Shown piece by piece: positions 18,101 to 27,874 of a stretch of 64,000 nucleotides of DNA. The translations under genes were made by a program, and so were the position numbers. Under the pieces are notes generated by a model. It ran no database searches. It saw nothing but the letters and a program-made list of their open reading frames with translations, and was not told the origin of the DNA. Origin of the DNA: Polaribacter irgensii 23-P. Its GTDB lineage: Bacteria > Bacteroidota > Bacteroidia > Flavobacteriales > Flavobacteriaceae. The stretch covers positions 2,188,842 through 2,252,841 of the forward strand of contig NZ_CH724148.1 of NCBI RefSeq assembly GCF_000153225.1, written 5' to 3'. Within the stretch, counting starts at the first letter, position 1. Each line of letters opens with the position of its first letter.

Positions 18101-19237
18101 TTATAACATTCCCTTTGTGCTGGGTAAAAACATTTTGTTAGCATCTCGTTTTACCGCCATTTTCATAGCCTTTGCAAATGCTTTAAAAATACCTTCTATT
18201 TTATGGTGTTCGTTGTTTCCTTCTGCCTTGATATTTAAGTTACATTTAGCACCGTCTGTAAACGATTTAAATAAATGGTAGAACATTTCTGTCGGCATGT
18301 CCCCTATTTTCTCTCGTTTAAATTCTGCATCCCATTCCAACCAATTTCGACCACCAAAATCTACAGCCACTTGTGCCAGACAATCATCCATAGGCAAACA
18401 AAAACCATATCTTTCAATGCCTAATTTATTTCCTAATGCTTTGTTAAACAGTTCTCCAAAAGCAATCATAGTGTCTTCTATGGTGTGGTGTTCGTCAACT
18501 TCTAGATCGCCTTTTACTTGAATGGTTAAATCCATATTTCCATGCCGACCAATTTGATCTAACATATGGTCAAAAAATGACAAACCTGTGGAAATGTTGT
18601 TTTTTCCAGAACCGTCTAAATTTACTTTAATATAAATCTTTGTTTCATTGGTATTTCTGGTAATTTCGGCAACGCGATCTTTCAATTTCAAAAATTCATA
18701 AATTTCTGACCAGTCTGTGCTTGTAAGCGCGATACATTCATTGATTTCTTGTGTAGAAGTATTGATTTCATCTGCCCCTAATTCTGGATTTTCAGACAAG
18801 AAAATACCTTTCGCCCCCAAATTTCTTGCCAGTTCCATATCGGTGATGCGATCTCCTAAAACAAAAGAATTCTCCAAGTCATAGTCGCTGGAAAAGTATT
18901 TTTTAAGCAATCCAGTTTTTGGTTTTCTAGTTGCGGCATTTTCATGCGGAAACGTTCTGTCTATTAAAATATCAGAAAAAACAACCCCTTCTTTTTCAAA
19001 TGCTGAGAGCACTTTATTTTGCGCAGGCCAAAAAGTGTTTTCAGGGAAGCTGTCCGTTCCTAAACCGTCTTGATTGGTCACCATAACCAATTCGTAGTCT
19101 AATTCTAAAGCAATTTTTGCCATGTATTGAAATACTTTTGGGTAAAACTCCAACTTTTCTAAGCTATCTAGTTGATAATCTACTGGCGGCTCCAACACTA
19201 AGGTTCCATCTCTGTCAATAAATAATACTTTTTTCAT
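18101..19237 (-). CDS. hisB: Bifunctional histidinol-phosphatase / imidazoleglycerol-phosphate dehydratase
   Basis: 378-residue fusion. Residues 1-165 form an HAD-type histidinol-phosphatase with nucleophile motif FIDRDGTL and VTNQDG. Residues 185-378 form the dehydratase with [22 protein letters not shown] and [15 protein letters not shown], the metal-binding His clusters. This fusion is shared with enterobacteria and common in Bacteroidota. The start overlaps the hisC stop by 4 bases. Confidence 0.97.
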   Translation of the reverse strand: MKKVLFIDRDGTLVLEPPVDYQLDSLEKLEFYPKVFQYMAKIALELDYELVMVTNQDGLGTDSFPENTFWPAQNKVLSAFEKEGVVFSDILIDRTFPHENAATRKPKTGLLKKYFSSDYDLENSFVLGDRITDMELARNLGAKGIFLSENPELGADEINTSTQEINECIALTSTDWSEIYEFLKLKDRVAEITRNTNETKIYIKVNLDGSGKNNISTGLSFFDHMLDQIGRHGNMDLTIQVKGDLEVDEHHTIEDTMIAFGELFNKALGNKLGIERYGFCLPMDDCLAQVAVDFGGRNWLEWDAEFKREKIGDMPTEMFYHLFKSFTDGAKCNLNIKAEGNNEHHKIEGIFKAFAKAMKMAVKRDANKMFLPSTKGML

Positions 19238-20289
19238 AACGATATTTCTTTTAAAGCTTTCATTAATTGCTGATTTTCAAGAGGAGTACCAATCGTGAAA
19301 CGCAGACAATTCTCACACAAAGCTTGCGTTGTTCTATTGCGCACTACGATTCCTTTTGCAATCAATTGTTCATAACGCGTGGTTGCATTGTCTACCTGAA
19401 CTAAAACGAAATTGCAATCTGTGGGATATATAACTTTGACAAAGGCAATCTCTTTCAAGGCCTCTACTACTTTTGTGCGCTCTTGAATAATTTCAAAAAC
19501 TTCTTTTTTTACAGCATCAATTTTTGACAATCTTTCTATTGCTTTTTGTTGTGTAAGCTCATTGACGTTGTAAGGTGGTTTGATACGATTTAAAATTTTT
19601 ATAATTTCTTCAGATGCATAACACACGCCTAACCGAATACCTGCCAAACCAAATGCTTTTGATAGTGTTTGAGTAATCATTAAGTTCGGAAATTGCGCTA
19701 TCTTTTCCAGCCAACTTTTTTGTTCTGAGAAATCAATATAAGCCTCGTCAATTACCACCAAGCCATTAAATTTTAACAAGAGTTCTTCTACAATTTCTAT
19801 CGTAAAGGTATTTCCGGAAGGATTGTTTGGAGAACACAGGAACAAGATTTTACTATTTTCATCGACCTCCTTTAAAATCTGTGTCACTTTTGGTTGAAAA
19901 TCTGTACTTAACAGTACCGGTCTATTTTCGACGGCATTGATATTCGCCAACACAGCATACATACCATATGTTGGTGGAAGCGTAATTATATTGTCTTGAT
20001 TGGGTTCGCAAAAAGCTCTAAATATCAAATCAAGAACCTCATCACTTCCATTTCCTAAAAGGATGTTTTTACTGCTAATGTTTTTAACTTGTGAAAGTAA
20101 TTCTTTAACATTTTGCTGCTGTGGATCTGGATACCGATTGACTCCGTTTTCAAAGGGATTTTCATTGGCATCTAAAAAAATCATTTCAGACGTGTTCACA
20201 TCTTTGTACTCATCTCTTGCCGATGAATATGGTTTCAGAGCTTTTATATTTTCTCTAACAAGGCTCTCTAAATTGAATTTTGTTTTCAT
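19234..20289 (-). CDS. hisC: Histidinol-phosphate aminotransferase
   Basis: PLP fold-I aminotransferase, 351 residues. [18 protein letters not shown] at the N-terminus, NPSGNTF, DEAYIDF and the PLP lysine in [16 protein letters not shown] identify the family; C-terminal [10 protein letters not shown] is the substrate-binding Arg region. Translationally coupled to hisB. Confidence 0.96.
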   Translation of the reverse strand: MKTKFNLESLVRENIKALKPYSSARDEYKDVNTSEMIFLDANENPFENGVNRYPDPQQQNVKELLSQVKNISSKNILLGNGSDEVLDLIFRAFCEPNQDNIITLPPTYGMYAVLANINAVENRPVLLSTDFQPKVTQILKEVDENSKILFLCSPNNPSGNTFTIEIVEELLLKFNGLVVIDEAYIDFSEQKSWLEKIAQFPNLMITQTLSKAFGLAGIRLGVCYASEEIIKILNRIKPPYNVNELTQQKAIERLSKIDAVKKEVFEIIQERTKVVEALKEIAFVKVIYPTDCNFVLVQVDNATTRYEQLIAKGIVVRNRTTQALCENCLRFTIGTPLENQQLMKALKEISL

Positions 20290-20411
20290 ACTATAAAGAC
20301 TTTAACAATCTTAATATTTACTCTTAATATCATTTCTAAAAGTACTTTTTTTTGCGGTTGGAATCTTCTTAAAGACCATCCCCACGCACCCCTTAAAGAC
20401 ACTTTAATTAT

Positions 20412-21695
20412 TTATAATAGCTCTTTTAAGCGCAACGTAACCGCATTTTTGTGCGCTTGTAAACCTTCTGCAGCTGCCATAATTTCGATAGATTTTCCAA
20501 TATTTTGAATGCCCTCTTTCGAAATTTCTTGAAAAGTAATACTCTTCATAAAACTGTCTAAATTTACTCCTGAATATGCTTTTGTAAATCCGTTGGTTGG
20601 CAAAGTATGATTGGTTCCTGAAGCATAATCGCCTGCACTTTCTGGGGTATAATTTCCAATAAATACCGAACCTGCGTTTTCTATGTTCTCAATATAAAAA
20701 GCATTGTTTTTTGTACAGACAATAAAATGTTCAGGGCCGTATTCATTGATCAGCTCTAAAGCAATGGCATCATTTTCAACAAAAATAGAAGTCGAGTTGT
20801 GGATTGCCTTTTGCGTAATTTCTATTCTTGGCAATTCTAAAAGCTGTTTTTCAATTTCAATTGACACTGCATCGATAAGTTTTTTTGAAGTAGAAACTAA
20901 TACTACTTGACTGTCTATGCCGTGTTCCGCTTGACTTAATAAATCGGCCGCAACAAAACTGGCATTCGCAGAGTCATCTGCAACGATCAACAGTTCACTC
21001 GGTCCCGCAGGCATGTCAATCGCAACGCCGTACTTGGTTGCCAACTGTTTTGCAACCGTAACAAATTGGTTTCCAGGACCAAAAATTTTATACACTTGAG
21101 GAATTGTTTCCGTTCCAAAAGTATACGCTGCAATTGCTTGAATTCCGCCAACTTTTATAATTTTTGTAACACCACACAAATTTGCGGCGTATAAAATAGC
21201 AGGAGGAAGCTTTCCTTCTTTATTTGGTGGAGAACACAGTACAATTTCTTTACAACCTGCAATTTTAGCGGGTATCGACAACATTAATACAGTTGAAAGT
21301 AAAGGTGCTGTGCCTCCTGGAACATACAACCCTACTTTCTGGATGGGTCTTTTCTCTTGCCAACATTGCACGCCTTTCGTAGTTTCTACACTTACCTTTT
21401 CCGTCTTTTGTGCTGCGTGAAATTTGGTAATGTTTTCTTTTGCTTGCTGAATTGCTTCTTTTAATTCTTTGGGAACTAAAGAGATTGCTTCTTCAATTTC
21501 TGCTACCGAAACCAAATTACTATCTAGGGCAATACCGTCAAATTTCTCAGTATATTTTGCGACTCCAGCATCACCATTTGCTTGAATGTCTGTAAAAATT
21601 TCATTTACAGTCGCTTCAATATCACCTACTTTTTTGGTAGGTCTTTCTAAGATTTTATTCCAATCTTTCTTTTGTGGGTTTAAGATCGTTTTCAT
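20412..21695 (-). CDS. hisD: Histidinol dehydrogenase
   Basis: Zinc-dependent four-electron oxidation of histidinol to histidine. 427 residues with PGGTAPLLSTVLM, GPGNQFVTVAKQLA, AGPSELLIVAD, the zinc/catalytic region SQAEHG and YGPEHFIV, and GDYASGTNHTLPT. Starts 1 base after the hisG stop; a 122-base gap with no recognisable gene separates it from hisC. Confidence 0.97.
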   Translation of the reverse strand: MKTILNPQKKDWNKILERPTKKVGDIEATVNEIFTDIQANGDAGVAKYTEKFDGIALDSNLVSVAEIEEAISLVPKELKEAIQQAKENITKFHAAQKTEKVSVETTKGVQCWQEKRPIQKVGLYVPGGTAPLLSTVLMLSIPAKIAGCKEIVLCSPPNKEGKLPPAILYAANLCGVTKIIKVGGIQAIAAYTFGTETIPQVYKIFGPGNQFVTVAKQLATKYGVAIDMPAGPSELLIVADDSANASFVAADLLSQAEHGIDSQVVLVSTSKKLIDAVSIEIEKQLLELPRIEITQKAIHNSTSIFVENDAIALELINEYGPEHFIVCTKNNAFYIENIENAGSVFIGNYTPESAGDYASGTNHTLPTNGFTKAYSGVNLDSFMKSITFQEISKEGIQNIGKSIEIMAAAEGLQAHKNAVTLRLKELL

Positions 21696-21696
21696 A

Positions 21697-22554
21697 TTAC
21701 AATACCATTTTTTCGATTGGACAAACTAAAATACCTTCTGCTCCATTTTCTTTTAAGCCATCAATTATATCCCAAAACTCATTTTTAGAAATGACGGTGT
21801 GCACAGAACTCCAGCCTTCTTCAGCTAAAGGAAGTACTGTAGGACTTCGCATTCCTGGAAGTAAATTTAAAATAGCCTCTAACTTGTCATTTGGAGCATT
21901 TAACAGTACATATTTAGAATCTCTTCCCTTTAATACGGATTGGATTCTAAATTGGATTTTTTGCAAGATGACACTTCTTTCTTCAGAAATTTTTGGAGAG
22001 ACCGCCAAAACAGCTTCCGACTGGAGCAGCACTTCAATTTCCTTCAAACCATTTTTAAACAAGGTGCTTCCACTAGAAACGATGTCACAAATTCCGTCAG
22101 CCAAACCAATATTTGGTGCGATCTCTACAGAGCCACTTATGGTGTGCAATTGCGCATCAATATTCTGCTCTTTTAAAAACTTCATGACTGTTTCAGGATA
22201 AGAAGTTGCAATTCTTTTTCCTGCTAAATCTTTTAAAGAATTGGCTTTAGATTCTTTTGGTACTGCGATAGAAACTTTACATTTTGAAAAACCTAAACGC
22301 TCAATAAACGCCAAATCATTTCCTTTTTCAATCAAAATATTTTCACCTATAATAGCGGCATCTACTACGCCATCTCTAAGATATTGTGGAATATCGCCAT
22401 TTCTTAAATAGAATACTTCTACTGGAAAATTTCTTGCAGAAGCTTTTAATTGGTCGATTCCATTGTCTATTGAAATTCCAATATCTTTTAAAATTTGCAT
22501 GGAATCTTCGTTTAATCTACCTGACTTTTGTACTGCAATTCTTAAATTACTCAT
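21697..22554 (-). CDS. hisG: ATP phosphoribosyltransferase, long form
   Basis: First committed step: ATP plus PRPP to phosphoribosyl-ATP. At 285 residues it is the long HisG with a C-terminal ACT-like regulatory domain (residues about 212-285), so it should be feedback-inhibited by histidine without HisZ. Motifs: RIAVQKSGRL, RNGDIPQYLRDGVVDAAIIG, and the PRPP loop SGSTLFKNGL. First structural gene of the operon, 37 bases downstream of the attenuator hairpin. Confidence 0.97.
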   Translation of the reverse strand: MSNLRIAVQKSGRLNEDSMQILKDIGISIDNGIDQLKASARNFPVEVFYLRNGDIPQYLRDGVVDAAIIGENILIEKGNDLAFIERLGFSKCKVSIAVPKESKANSLKDLAGKRIATSYPETVMKFLKEQNIDAQLHTISGSVEIAPNIGLADGICDIVSSGSTLFKNGLKEIEVLLQSEAVLAVSPKISEERSVILQKIQFRIQSVLKGRDSKYVLLNAPNDKLEAILNLLPGMRSPTVLPLAEEGWSSVHTVISKNEFWDIIDGLKENGAEGILVCPIEKMVL

Positions 22555-22590
22555 TTGTTGTTTTTTTGTGGTCTGAACAAATACGGCTTA

Positions 22591-22628
22591 AAATTAAAAA
22601 AACCCGTTTGATTTGCTCAAACGGGTTT
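22591..22628 (-). terminator. his attenuator: intrinsic terminator in the leader
   Basis: On the transcribed strand AAACCCGTTTGA (22628-22617) pairs perfectly over 12 bases with TCAAACGGGTTT (22611-22600) around a GCAAA loop and is followed by TTTTAATTT. It lies between the leader peptide and hisG, the position expected of an attenuator. The 5' arm can instead pair with TTCAAGCG at the end of the leader peptide gene (22672-22665), a candidate antiterminator. Confidence 0.85.
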
Positions 22629-22658
22629 ATAAATATGTTGATTTTATTCAATACATTT

Positions 22659-22718
22659 TTAAATCGCTTGAATGCAATTGTAAAAATGATGATGATGATG
22701 TGCTTGAATAAAAGTCAT
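22659..22718 (-). CDS. hisL: Histidine operon leader peptide
   Basis: Nineteen codons, ATG to TAA, encoding MTFIQAHHHHHFYNCIQAI: five consecutive CAT histidine codons at positions 7-11. It precedes an intrinsic terminator and hisG, the classical layout of attenuation by ribosome stalling at His codons when charged tRNA-His is scarce. The stop codon is directly after the candidate antiterminator strand, so a ribosome that finishes the peptide would cover it and let the terminator form. It is too short for normal gene finders. Expression has not been shown; the match of peptide, terminator and operon makes the call strong. Confidence 0.88.
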   Translation of the reverse strand: MTFIQAHHHHHFYNCIQAI

Positions 22719-22735
22719 GTTCTGTATTTTTTCTG

Positions 22736-22767
22736 CAAAGATCTTAATTTTATTTGTAATAAACCAA
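22736..22767 (-). promoter_or_regulatory. Candidate his operon promoter
   Basis: On the minus strand a TTG (22767-22765) is followed after 21 bases by GATCTTTG (22743-22736), which matches the Bacteroidota -7 consensus TAnnTTTG except in the first base. Transcription would begin about 10 bases before the leader ATG. Confidence 0.4.
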
Positions 22768-22877
22768 GGGGAGCAATTAAAAAAACATTAAAATCTTTAA
22801 TTTTATCAAAAATTTAATATTTGGTTCTTTTTTCTGCTAAAAGAAAATGCAATGTTCCTTTTTTAATGGCAAAACAA

Positions 22878-24125
22878 TTAAATCATTTCTGCTGCGATTT
22901 TTTTATAAGTGCCGTTTTCCAACAAGATTCGGATCGCAGAGAAAGCAGTAATGGTTTCTGAAATATCTTCTTGCGTATGTGTAGCTGTTGGTATAAGCCT
23001 CAGAATAATCAATCCTTTCGGAATCACAGGATAAACAACAATGGAACAAAATACGTTGTGGTTTTCACGCAAATCGTTGACCATTGCCATGGCTTCAGGG
23101 ATGTCCCCCTTTAGAAACACAGGTGTAATACACGTTTGCGTTGTTCCTAAGTCAAATCCTGCCGCTCGCAATCCCGATTGTAAAGTATTGGTGTTTTCCC
23201 ATAATTTTTGTTTTAATTCGGGCATTGTCCGCAACATGTCTAACCGCTTTAAAGCTCCTTTTACCATTGCTAATGGCAATGATTTGGCAAACGTCTGAGA
23301 ACGCATATTGTACTGTAAATACTGTATTACATCTTTATTTCCCGCTAAAAAGGCTCCAATACCTGCCATAGACTTCGCAAATGTTGCAAAATACACATCA
23401 ATATCATCTTGCACTCCTTGTTCAAAACCAGTTCCTCTGCCGTCTTTTCCTAAAGTTCCAAATCCATGTGCATCGTCTACGAGTAATCTAAAGTTGTATT
23501 CTTTTTTAAAAGCTACAATTTCTTTCAAACGCCCTTGCTCACCTCGCATTCCAAAAACACCTTCCGAAATCACCAGAATGCCACCACCTGTTTTTTCTGC
23601 CATTTTAGATGCGCGCTTAATGTTTTTTTCAAAACTTTCCATATCGTTGTGGCGATATACAAAGCGCTTTCCCGAATGCAAACGAACACCATCAATAATA
23701 CAAGCATGTGTATCCATGTCGTATACAATGATATCGTTTTTTGTCACCAAAGCGTCAATAGCTGACATAATTCCTTGGTATCCAAAATTTAATACATATG
23801 CATTTTCTTTCGCTACAAATGCCGCGCACTCTTGTTCTAGTTGTTCGTGAAAAGGAGTGTGTCCAGACATCATTCTAGCGCCCATAGGATACGCTAAACC
23901 GTGTTCTGAAGATGCTTCTCCATCCACTTTTAAAATTTCTGGATGATTTGCCAATCCTAAGTAATCATTGATGCTCCAAGTAATTACTTTTTTACCATTA
24001 AAAAACATTCGATTAGAAATAGGTCCTTCTAATTTTGGAAAGACATAATAGCCTTCTGCAATGTCTGCCCATTTCCCTAAGGGACCTTTGTCTTTTCTAA
24101 TCCTATCAAATAAATCTGTCGTCAT
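22878..24125 (-). CDS. Alpha-oxoamine synthase (serine palmitoyltransferase / KBL-like)
   Basis: 415-residue fold-I PLP enzyme that condenses an acyl-CoA with an amino acid. Motifs: NDYLGLANHPE, DTHACIIDGVRLHSG, VDDAHGFGTLGKDGRG and the PLP lysine in TFAKSMAGIGAFLAG. Family members are 2-amino-3-ketobutyrate CoA ligase, 8-amino-7-oxononanoate synthase and serine palmitoyltransferase. No threonine dehydrogenase or biotin gene is adjacent and Bacteroidota commonly make sphingolipids or sulfonolipids, so a long-chain-base synthase is my preferred reading; it is not proved. Monocistronic, with a good promoter of its own. Confidence 0.8.
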   Translation of the reverse strand: MTTDLFDRIRKDKGPLGKWADIAEGYYVFPKLEGPISNRMFFNGKKVITWSINDYLGLANHPEILKVDGEASSEHGLAYPMGARMMSGHTPFHEQLEQECAAFVAKENAYVLNFGYQGIMSAIDALVTKNDIIVYDMDTHACIIDGVRLHSGKRFVYRHNDMESFEKNIKRASKMAEKTGGGILVISEGVFGMRGEQGRLKEIVAFKKEYNFRLLVDDAHGFGTLGKDGRGTGFEQGVQDDIDVYFATFAKSMAGIGAFLAGNKDVIQYLQYNMRSQTFAKSLPLAMVKGALKRLDMLRTMPELKQKLWENTNTLQSGLRAAGFDLGTTQTCITPVFLKGDIPEAMAMVNDLRENHNVFCSIVVYPVIPKGLIILRLIPTATHTQEDISETITAFSAIRILLENGTYKKIAAEMI

Positions 24126-24146
24126 ATTCCGCTATTTTACTGTACG

Positions 24147-24177
24147 CAAAGTTAATAAATTCTGTGAGTTTAAACAA
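24147..24177 (-). promoter_or_regulatory. Promoter of the alpha-oxoamine synthase gene
   Basis: On the minus strand TTG (24177-24175), 20-base spacer, TAACTTTG (24154-24147): both elements fit the Bacteroidota -33/-7 consensus with normal spacing, 22 bases upstream of the ATG. Confidence 0.65.
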
Positions 24178-24204
24178 TTCAATAAAACGTAGATTTTTGA
24201 TGAT

Positions 24205-25203
24205 TTAGTCAATAAAACCTTGTGCTTTCATCCACGTGTCACTATATATTTTTTTCATATACCTAGAGCCATGGTCGGGAAATATAATCACTACAAAGCT
24301 CTTTTTATCAAACATGTCTAAAGCAGCATACTGTTTGGTTGCTTGCATTACCGCTCCACTAGTATAGCCGCAAAATAAGCCTTCTTTTTGCACAATTTCT
24401 CTTGCTGCTAAAGCAGCATCTTTATCCCCCACTTTTTCATAGGTGTCAATCACATCAAAATCTGTAGCCGTTGGAATGAGTGATTTTCCGAGCCCCTCGA
24501 TACGATACGGTTTTATTTTTTTAGGATCTAATTCTCCTGTTTCATGGTATTTCTTAAGAACAGAACCAAAAGCATCTACTCCTAAAACCTGTATCGCCGG
24601 ATTTTGTTCTTTCAAGAATTTTCCAACACCTGAAATCGTTCCTCCAGTTCCACTGACGACTACTACATGTGTGACTTTTCCATTAGTTTGTTGCCAAATC
24701 TCCGGTCCTGTGGTCCTATAATGTGCCTCTATATTCAACGCATTAAAATATTGATTGATATACACAGAGTGCTCTGTTTTCTTGTGAATCGTTTTGGCGA
24801 TTTCATAATAGGACCTTGGGTCATCAGCTGGCACGTTTGCTGGACAAACGTGCACTTCTGCACCCATTGTTTTTAATAAATCAATTTTATCCTTTGAAGA
24901 CTTATCACTTACCGCTAAAATGCACTTATAGCCTTTAATAAGACTTATCATTGCCAAACTATATCCAGTATTACCAGAAGTGGTTTCTACGATGGTTGCT
25001 CCTTTTTTAAGAATCCCCTTTTTCTCGGCATCATTAATAATATGCAATGCAATCCGATCCTTTGAAGAAAGTCTTGGATTAAAATATTCTACTTTTGCAT
25101 AATAAGCACCTTTTAAATCTTTTGTGATTTTTTGAAGTTTAATCAATGGTGTTTCTCCTACTAACTCTAAAATACTGTTGTGAATACCGTCGTTTTTAGT
25201 CAT
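24205..25203 (-). CDS. PLP-dependent cysteine synthase / cystathionine beta-synthase-like enzyme
   Basis: 332 residues from ATG 25203 (a GTG four codons upstream is also in frame). Fold-II PLP enzyme: PLP lysine in [12 protein letters not shown], substrate loop [11 protein letters not shown], and glycine loop [11 protein letters not shown]. Typical O-acetylserine sulfhydrylases or CBS-type enzymes make cysteine or cystathionine. The C-terminal [13 protein letters not shown] matches the CBS-like branch better than CysK/CysM. No CBS regulatory domain is present. Exact substrate unresolved. Confidence 0.82.
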   Translation of the reverse strand: MTKNDGIHNSILELVGETPLIKLQKITKDLKGAYYAKVEYFNPRLSSKDRIALHIINDAEKKGILKKGATIVETTSGNTGYSLAMISLIKGYKCILAVSDKSSKDKIDLLKTMGAEVHVCPANVPADDPRSYYEIAKTIHKKTEHSVYINQYFNALNIEAHYRTTGPEIWQQTNGKVTHVVVVSGTGGTISGVGKFLKEQNPAIQVLGVDAFGSVLKKYHETGELDPKKIKPYRIEGLGKSLIPTATDFDVIDTYEKVGDKDAALAAREIVQKEGLFCGYTSGAVMQATKQYAALDMFDKKSFVVIIFPDHGSRYMKKIYSDTWMKAQGFID

Positions 25204-25284
25204 TCTAAATTTCACAAAAAATCTGTGATTTTTGTTAGCCCTAAATGTAAAAGTACAATTTTTGTTTTAAATTATAAATCGATT

Positions 25285-27399
25285 TTATGACGTACCCAAA
25301 TTTTGTGCCAATTTATGTTCTAACAAAAGCAAAAAAGTAAAGTCTTTCGCCGTTTCTTTTAAAGCATCAAAACGACCAGAAGCACCTCCATGACCTGCCT
25401 CCATATTTGTCCTTAACAATAAAAGATTGTCATCTGTTTTTAGCTCCCTTAATTTTGCCACCCATTTAGCAGGTTCCCAATATTGCACTTGAGAGTCGTG
25501 AAAACCAGTGGTAACCAACATGTTCGGATACGCTTTTGGTTTTACTTGATCATAAGGTGAATATGATTTTATATAATCGTAATATTCTTTGTCATTTGGG
25601 TTTCCCCATTCGTCGTATTCCCCTGTTGTGAGTGGAATGGAATCATCTATCATTGTCGAAACTACGTCTACAAATGGAACTGCAGCAATAATACCGTTGT
25701 AAAGTTCAGGATTCATATTTATAATTGCTCCCATCAACAGACCTCCAGCGGATCCACCCATTGCATATAAATGTTTTGCTGAAGTGTACTTGTTGTCAAT
25801 TAAATATTTAGAACAATCTACAAAATCTGTAAATGTATTCTTCTTGTTTAACATTTTACCATCTTCATACCAATTTCGTCCTAAGTATTCACTTCCACGA
25901 ATGTGTGCCAAAGCGTATACAAACCCTCTGTCTAGCAAACTCAAGCGCGTGGTAGAAAAACCGTCTGGAATGGTATACCCATAAGAACCGTAGGCATATT
26001 GTAATAAAGGTGTATTTTCATCAAGCTTTGTATCTTTGTGATGCACAATAGAAACAGCTATTTTTTCACCATCTCGTGCGGTTGCCCAGAGACGTTTACT
26101 GCGATAATTTTCTTTGTTAAACTTACCGCCCAAAACTTCTTGTTCTTTTTTAATCTGCTCAGATTTATCCCGCATATTAAAATCAATTACGGAAGCAGGG
26201 GTTGTCATGGAATTGTAAGAATAGCGAATTATCTCTGTGTCAAAGTCAGGGTTTGAATATACGCCTACCGAATACGTTTCTTCTTTAAATGGCAGGTAAT
26301 AATCAGCAGATTTATCCCAGCGCTTAATGCGTACTTTATTCAATCCATTCGTGCGTTCTTCCAGCACTAAGTACTCTTTAAATATTGAAAAATCTTCTAG
26401 TAATGTATCTTCCCTATGCGGAATTACATCTGTCCAGTTTTCTTTTTCGGTATTAGAAACCGGGGTTTTCATTAGTTTAAAGTTGGTTGCATTGTCTTTA
26501 TTTGTCAACAAATAAAAATCATTCTCAAAATGAGAAACACTGTATTCTAAATCTCGCTCACGTCCCTGCAACATTGTAAATGTCCCTGTTGGATTGTCTG
26601 CATCTAAAAATTGAGCTTCCGTAGAAACCGTGCTGTAAGATCCAATAATAATGTATTTATTGGATTTTGATTTGGTTACATAGGTGCCAAAAGTTTCGTC
26701 TATTTCATGAAAAACTTCAACATCCTCAGAAGTTGGTGTTCCCAAAACATGTCTAAATATTTTTTCGCTTCTTAGCGTATTTGGATCTTTCTTCGTGTAA
26801 AAAAAAGTCCTGTTGTCATTTGCCCAAACAGAACCACCAGAGGTGTTTTCTATAATGTCTTTGTAAATTTCTCCAGTTTCTAAATTTTTAATTCGAAGAA
26901 AATATTGTCTTCGACTAACGGTGTCCGTTGCAAAAACGGCCAGTTTATTATCATTAGAAATATTGAGACCTCCCATTTGAAAATAATCAAAATCCTTGGC
27001 CATTTCATTTACATTGAACAAAATTTGCTCCGCTGCCTCTACGTTGTCTTTCTGTCTGCTGTAAATAGGGTATTGCATGCCAATTTCAAAACGGGTGCTG
27101 TAGAAGTAACCATTGTCTTTGTAAGGAACAGAAGAATCATCCTCCTTAATCCGTCCTTTCATTTCTTCAAACAACTGTTTTTCAAAATTCTTAGTTGAAG
27201 CAGTAATTTGATCATGATATGTGTTTTCTTCTTCTAAATAACCAATGACCTTTTTAGTTTGTTCATCTTTTATGTCTGCAAGCTTCTGCGCATCGGACAG
27301 ACGCATCCAAAAATAGTTATCAATTCTTACATCATCGTGCAAGGATAATGTTTTGGGTTGTTTATCGGCTAAAGGTGCTTTAGAAGTTATATTTTTCAT
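25285..27399 (-). CDS. ptrB: Prolyl oligopeptidase-family serine peptidase (oligopeptidase B-like)
   Basis: 704 residues from the ATG of MKNITSKAPLADKQP; no signal peptide, so cytosolic. N-terminal seven-bladed propeller, then an alpha/beta-hydrolase domain with nucleophile Ser in YAMGGSAGGLLMG, Asp in TTGFHDSQVQYWEPAKW and His in MEAGHGGASGR. Oligopeptidase B cleaves small peptides after Arg/Lys. PtrB versus prolyl endopeptidase cannot be settled by motifs alone, but GGSAGG and HGGASGR favour PtrB. Confidence 0.88.
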   Translation of the reverse strand: MKNITSKAPLADKQPKTLSLHDDVRIDNYFWMRLSDAQKLADIKDEQTKKVIGYLEEENTYHDQITASTKNFEKQLFEEMKGRIKEDDSSVPYKDNGYFYSTRFEIGMQYPIYSRQKDNVEAAEQILFNVNEMAKDFDYFQMGGLNISNDNKLAVFATDTVSRRQYFLRIKNLETGEIYKDIIENTSGGSVWANDNRTFFYTKKDPNTLRSEKIFRHVLGTPTSEDVEVFHEIDETFGTYVTKSKSNKYIIIGSYSTVSTEAQFLDADNPTGTFTMLQGRERDLEYSVSHFENDFYLLTNKDNATNFKLMKTPVSNTEKENWTDVIPHREDTLLEDFSIFKEYLVLEERTNGLNKVRIKRWDKSADYYLPFKEETYSVGVYSNPDFDTEIIRYSYNSMTTPASVIDFNMRDKSEQIKKEQEVLGGKFNKENYRSKRLWATARDGEKIAVSIVHHKDTKLDENTPLLQYAYGSYGYTIPDGFSTTRLSLLDRGFVYALAHIRGSEYLGRNWYEDGKMLNKKNTFTDFVDCSKYLIDNKYTSAKHLYAMGGSAGGLLMGAIINMNPELYNGIIAAVPFVDVVSTMIDDSIPLTTGEYDEWGNPNDKEYYDYIKSYSPYDQVKPKAYPNMLVTTGFHDSQVQYWEPAKWVAKLRELKTDDNLLLLRTNMEAGHGGASGRFDALKETAKDFTFLLLLEHKLAQNLGTS

Positions 27400-27422
27400 G
27401 GATTTATTTTTACAAACGAACA

Positions 27423-27430
27423 CAAAAATA
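27423..27430 (-). promoter_or_regulatory. Candidate -7 element of the S9 peptidase gene
   Basis: TATTTTTG on the minus strand, exact TAnnTTTG, 24 bases upstream of the chosen ATG. It overlaps the first codons of the longer possible frame, which speaks for the shorter start. Confidence 0.45.
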
Positions 27431-27874
27431 AGACTTAAAATTAGAGTTTTTGTAAATATTGCTTTCCTTTTTTATAGATTTAAGAATAGTTTATGTTTAC
27501 TAAATTTAACATGCCCTTCGCAGGTAACGCAATAACAGTTTAAAAGCACTTTTTATAGTGGTTTATAAATACAAAAACACAACCAATAATGAACATTATA
27601 AATACAGAAGATTGTGTGACAATGCATACTTTCTAAATCCACATAATTGGTTCCCTTTATAATCATTGTATCGAATATCCTTGTAAACGTTCACTGATCA
27701 CTTATAAAAATAATATAATTTGAGCAGTTCTAAAAGAGGATAACGAACTTGGAGGACACATTTTAAAAGTTGCTTATACCAGTTAAAAAAACGAGTTTTT
27801 TTTAATTATTTTCTAAATTCAAATGCCTATTTTAATAGAAGTAATTTCACCCAATTAACAGCTATCAAAAAATA
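27431..27874. other. Intergenic region, about 440 bases
   Basis: AT-rich divergent region between the S9 peptidase and the AsmA-like gene. I see no gene, hairpin terminator or clear promoter for the plus-strand gene here. Confidence 0.5.

Noticed and set aside
22386-22817. 143-codon plus-strand frame covering the his leader
   Set aside because: It is antisense to hisG and the attenuator; the minus-strand leader explains the sequence better.
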